Source: Candidatus Kapaibacterium sp.
GTDB lineage: Bacteria > Bacteroidota > Ignavibacteria > Kapaibacteriales > UBA2268
DNA length: 7,096 nt
Assembly: GCA_030835065.1 (NCBI GenBank)
Contig: JAUQWR010000726.1
Coordinates: 1 to 7,096, forward strand
Reading direction: 5' to 3'
Position 1 is the first letter of the stretch. Every line of letters starts with the position of its first letter. Position numbers and translations under genes: made by a program. The notes below the pieces were generated by a model. That model did not search any database. It saw only the letters and a list, made by a program, of their open reading frames with translations, and was not told the DNA's origin. Shown here piece by piece: positions 6,901-7,096 of this stretch.

Positions 6901-7096
6901 ATTATCCTTAAAACCTTTTAATCTTACCAAAATAGAAAGCAATTTTGAAAGAATTGTATATGAACAATTATGCAGGTTTAAAGAAATCCATGACCCAAAT
7001 AACGTTATTTCAATTCATAACCAAATATTATCTTGTGGAAGAAAGCGTTTAGACTTTGTTTTATATAATAATGAAAACAAAAAATCTATAGCTATC
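3995..7096 (+). CDS. DUF4011-like / SF1 helicase / Vsr-like nuclease fusion protein (3' partial)
   Basis: The reading frame is open from the ATG at 3995 through the last base, giving 1034 residues with no stop; the C-terminus is outside the window. N-terminal region 1-300: GIFIGFGNIIGKN (78-90), then SSPLILIKVDVL (95-106) and LNIDLL (from 125), a pattern like the DUF4011 domain of large helicases. Helicase core: Q307 in SATQHNAV, motif I GPPGTGKS (324-331), motif Ia SQKPAAV (352-358), motif II DEAS (658-661), motif III GDHLQL (682-687), LDEHFRS (750-756), motif V EEFQGNERD (888-896), motif VI RRFNVATSRAK (921-931). These place it in the UPF1/DNA2-like SF1 helicases, which move on single-stranded nucleic acid using ATP. 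About 325 residues separate motifs I and II, with coiled-coil stretches near 404-441 and 544-579. After about 980, NFERIVYEQL (E985) and GRKRLDFVLY (D1020) fit the start of a Vsr/DUF559-type PD-(D/E)XK nuclease; the remaining catalytic residues would lie past the window. A DUF4011-helicase-Vsr fusion is, from memory, the antiphage gene hhe, so phage or plasmid defence is the leading guess. Base composition is much more AT-rich than the exporter genes. Confidence 0.9.
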   Translation, partial: MFDKKIEDTKLVISYLSYLRDISRKIFTRNGFNKCYFNRKFKCLVPLENNSLLFETHNHEYRLLQRLNKIYEKHNDTGIFIGFGNIIGKNSKIYSSPLILIKVDVLINENDKSLELRPDCKTLSLNIDLLSSLTSDEANEDDIEKELPGSVNTIIEKYDQSISEFNLFDINAIKELTQFFFDELKNTSYFKDIELGDNQKFLDYINSFNSELKLSKQYDNLQKSELQFYTLPIMFIHTVPSQLSSYEELNKMINLLEKRNNIGNELLEKLLINTLNQNTTIFKSEDNFDYYSEILHRNIPLSLSATQHNAVCSSWLNEISYIQGPPGTGKSHTIIAILLTAILLKKRVLICSQKPAAVQIINERIKNLYTDHDQLHFVNYFNRSSKSELKNYLSTIIKLKKGLQTKTEQLINNKDLNKLESDISTIYKEIKEEKENLINELTNQFYIKKFNDDFQLNYEYLEKSFDNILSNFNFRHIIQTKQFKNILGYLESYNKSSSKSLSGELYILKLIKSIEKLLNIPNSKLTKDNVRIFWKSFIDIIDAYNSIERSYKKIKNDIDKLRTRIDNQKYKLEIKQKEYISIFHKYNMYNNLFKIEDNYISEFSKLLNSNQTEIIENKISLIDYSEILDIFPIWTSEIRDLGKLLPLEPELFDLVIIDEASQVNLAEIIPVLYRAKKICIVGDHLQLGLKSIGMGFSVSRQYDNLTWNNYLGANLSYDIGKNRMLNATQSSILDFIRSDKNSFSINETLLDEHFRSLPKLAQFTSKYFYSDDDKPDGKLNIMTELPDKMILKTFQGILVDGSIERNNKGTNKVNITEAKEVIEILKALINKDNQANKYYIPKHLKESYTIGIISLLRNQCEKIDELIDNEFNFEQLENQYKLMVGTPEEFQGNERDIIIISLCVDGDTKIQGGTQFYEDSRRFNVATSRAKYFTYCVHSKFQNGFKLLSNYLNFFDSIPDNFFIDETQELSLKPFNLTKIESNFERIVYEQLCRFKEIHDPNNVISIHNQILSCGRKRLDFVLYNNENKKSIAI

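Noticed and set aside
1..7096. CRISPR arrays, tRNA or rRNA genes, and insertion sequences
   Set aside because: I saw no regularly spaced repeats, no tRNA-like or rRNA-like stretches and no transposase or terminal repeats; the window is almost fully coding.

Overview
The window holds two transcription units, both reading left to right. It comes from an AT-rich bacterium using the standard bacterial code (tryptophan is TGG and TGA is used as a stop). The transporter type, a YbhFSR-like drug or ion exporter normally joined to an HlyD-family periplasmic adaptor, points to a Gram-negative host. One TATATTTG box upstream of the second unit fits the Bacteroidota-type -7 element, so a member of the Bacteroidota/Ignavibacteriota group is possible. 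This placement is weak, because Shine-Dalgarno-like sequences are also visible.

Region 1 (1-3351) is a tightly packed ABC-2 exporter operon. It contains the C-terminal end of one ATPase (cut by the window start), a complete second ATPase, and two ABC-2 permeases. The genes overlap or are one base apart. Recalled comparison with Escherichia coli YbhF, YbhS and YbhR supports the same gene order, but the two ATPase halves fused in YbhF are separate genes here. The first ATPase has proline where the switch histidine should be. The second keeps that histidine but has a degenerate signature motif. The two probably form an asymmetric heterodimer driving the YbhS-like/YbhR-like membrane pair.

Region 2 (3352-3453) is a 102-base, very AT-rich gap. 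It has a T-run, a short inverted repeat and a possible promoter, and it separates the units.

Region 3 (3454-7096) has much lower GC and contains two genes one base apart. The first encodes a 179-residue protein with one N-terminal membrane helix and a long helical/coiled-coil tail. The second encodes a very large superfamily 1 helicase of the UPF1/DNA2-like class. It is open for 1034 codons and runs off the window end. The helicase has an N-terminal region resembling DUF4011, all the main helicase motifs, a coiled-coil-rich insertion between motifs I and II, and the start of a C-terminal Vsr/DUF559-like PD-(D/E)XK nuclease domain. The DUF4011-helicase-Vsr architecture is, from memory, that of the antiphage gene hhe. 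The membrane-anchored coiled-coil partner is not part of that description as I recall it. This pair is the best candidate for a new or variant defence system in the window.
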